DNA of 6,537 bases from the NCBI GenBank assembly GCA_030617525.1, contig JAUWVG010000134.1, positions 1 through 6,537 on the forward strand. The letters are read 5' to 3'. The notes under the pieces were generated by a model. The model did not search any database, had not been told where the DNA came from, and saw only the letters and a list, made by a program, of their open reading frames with translations. The stretch comes from Candidatus Aminicenantota bacterium. Its GTDB lineage: Bacteria; Acidobacteriota; Aminicenantia; Aminicenantales; Aminicenantaceae. Numbering within the stretch: position 1 is the first letter of the stretch; every line of letters starts with the position of its first letter. Shown piece by piece: positions 5,778-6,537 of this stretch. The translations under genes were made by a program, and so were the position numbers.

Positions 5778-6537
5778 TTGAAAAAAATATTTATTATTTT
5801 TTGTATGCTTTTTCTGGTAGCCGGGCTATCCAATGCCCAGGAACGGGGTGCTATCAAAGGAAAAGTGGTCGATCAAGATGGTGTTGCTCTTCCTGGAGTT
5901 GGCGTGAGCCTAACGGGAGACAAGATCGCACCCAGAGATGCGGTCACATCTGATCAGGGGAATTTCAGGTTTTTGAACCTTCCTGTTGGAACGGACTACA
6001 CACTCATCATCGAACTTGCCGGCTTCCAAACGATCACACATGAGGGACTGAATGTCTCTTTTGGTAGAGATATCAATTTAGAACTCGTGCTCGAGCAATC
6101 AGCACTCGAAGAGTCCATCACGGTCGTGGGACAAACTCCGACCATTGATTCCAAAAAAACCCAGGTTGGAGTTAATATCACAGACGAAATGATCATGAGC
6201 ATGCCAACCGCACGAAATCCCTGGGTCATCATGGCCATGGTCCCCGGAATGCTGATTAGTAAAGAAGACGTCGGTGGGAATGAGGGAGGACAACAGTCCG
6301 ATTATTCCGGACATGGAAGCTCTGGCAGAGATAATACCTGGAGCATCGACGGTGCCAACATCACGGATAATTCGGCACTGGGTGCTGCTCCCGCTTATGT
6401 CAATATTGCCGGTTACGAAGAAGTGCAGATCAACTATGGCAATAATGACATCAAATCAATGACGGGTGGCGTTCAGCTCAATATCATCAGCAAAAGTGGC
6501 GGACATGCATTGTCTGGGACCTTTTACCTGGATGTGT
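5778..6537 (+). CDS. TonB-dependent outer-membrane receptor, N-terminal part (3' end outside window)
   Basis: 253 residues are visible and the frame is still open at the right edge; full members are usually around 900-1100 residues. From the TTG start: signal peptide 1-20 (MKKIFIIFCMLFLVAGLSNA, then QE); a carboxypeptidase-regulatory-like beta-sandwich at about 24-107 (GAIKGKVVDQDGVALPGVGV, TSDQGNFRFLNLPVG, YTLIIELAGF); a short link with LEESITVVGQTP (110-121); and the plug domain from about 115 on, with MPTARNPWVIMAMVPGM (142-158), NTWSIDGANITDNSA (186-200), YEEVQINYGNNDIKS (213-227) and GGVQLNIISKSGG (230-242). The plug fills a C-terminal 22-strand barrel, not in view, that imports large substrates using TonB energy. 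The substrate cannot be inferred from this part. The plug style resembles receptors I associate with Aminicenantes and Acidobacteriota. It has its own upstream region with a possible sigma-54 promoter. The visible frame has no disruption. Confidence 0.9.
   Translation, partial: MKKIFIIFCMLFLVAGLSNAQERGAIKGKVVDQDGVALPGVGVSLTGDKIAPRDAVTSDQGNFRFLNLPVGTDYTLIIELAGFQTITHEGLNVSFGRDINLELVLEQSALEESITVVGQTPTIDSKKTQVGVNITDEMIMSMPTARNPWVIMAMVPGMLISKEDVGGNEGGQQSDYSGHGSSGRDNTWSIDGANITDNSALGAAPAYVNIAGYEEVQINYGNNDIKSMTGGVQLNIISKSGGHALSGTFYLDV

Noticed and set aside
5996..6314. Overlapping minus-strand frames opposite the TonB receptor
   Set aside because: The + strand encodes unmistakable regulatory-domain and plug motifs throughout; the antisense frames have no family features.
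162..6537. A new defence or mobile-element system
   Set aside because: None of the four genes has nuclease, helicase, reverse-transcriptase, toxin or recombinase motifs; they read as envelope and metabolic genes.

Overview
The window reads as a piece of a bacterial chromosome with four genes, all on the + strand: the 3' end of one gene, two complete genes, and the 5' end of a fourth. Composition is moderately AT-rich. The best organism guess is a member of Candidatus Aminicenantes (former OP8) or a relative in the Acidobacteriota. This is inference from the style of the TonB-dependent receptor (a carboxypeptidase-regulatory-like domain followed by a plug with 'MPTARNPWVIMAMVPGM' and 'TWSIDGANITD' motifs), the M14 peptidase carrying DxDxDG loops, and the TPR-tailed fused MFS/spermidine-synthase protein. 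No marker gene fixes the taxonomy.

Layout. Bases 1-148 hold the last 48 codons of a gene whose C-terminus resembles Gfo/Idh/MocA-type oxidoreductases. Thirteen bases later, behind a perfect AGGAGG ribosome-binding site, begins a 643-residue exported M14-family (zinc carboxypeptidase-like) protein (162-2093). It keeps the HxxE zinc motif and the probable catalytic Glu, but has Asp where the third zinc ligand (His) is expected. A 204-base spacer (2094-2297) contains a degenerate palindromic dispersed repeat of the widespread 'GTCATTGCGAG...GGCAATCTC' type. Next is a 1055-residue polytopic membrane protein (2298-5465): a duplicated 6-TM half, an extra hydrophobic segment, a spermidine-synthase-like methyltransferase fold and a four-repeat TPR tail. 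A 300-base AT-rich spacer (5466-5765) holds a 16-bp perfect palindrome, a well-spaced sigma-54-type -24/-12 element, an isolated strong Shine-Dalgarno sequence and a hairpin. It is followed by the first 253 codons of a TonB-dependent outer-membrane receptor running off the right edge.

Working together. The first two genes look co-transcribed (13-base gap). The other two are separated by 200-300 base spacers and are probably independent units. Secreted peptidase, membrane protein and TonB receptor suggest an envelope and nutrient-acquisition neighbourhood in a didermic heterotroph, but no defined pathway can be read from it. I see no defence system, CRISPR array, insertion sequence with transposase, tRNA or rRNA. 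The most notable points are the altered zinc site of the M14 protein, the topology puzzle of the fused spermidine-synthase protein, and the possible sigma-54-controlled leader of the TonB receptor.
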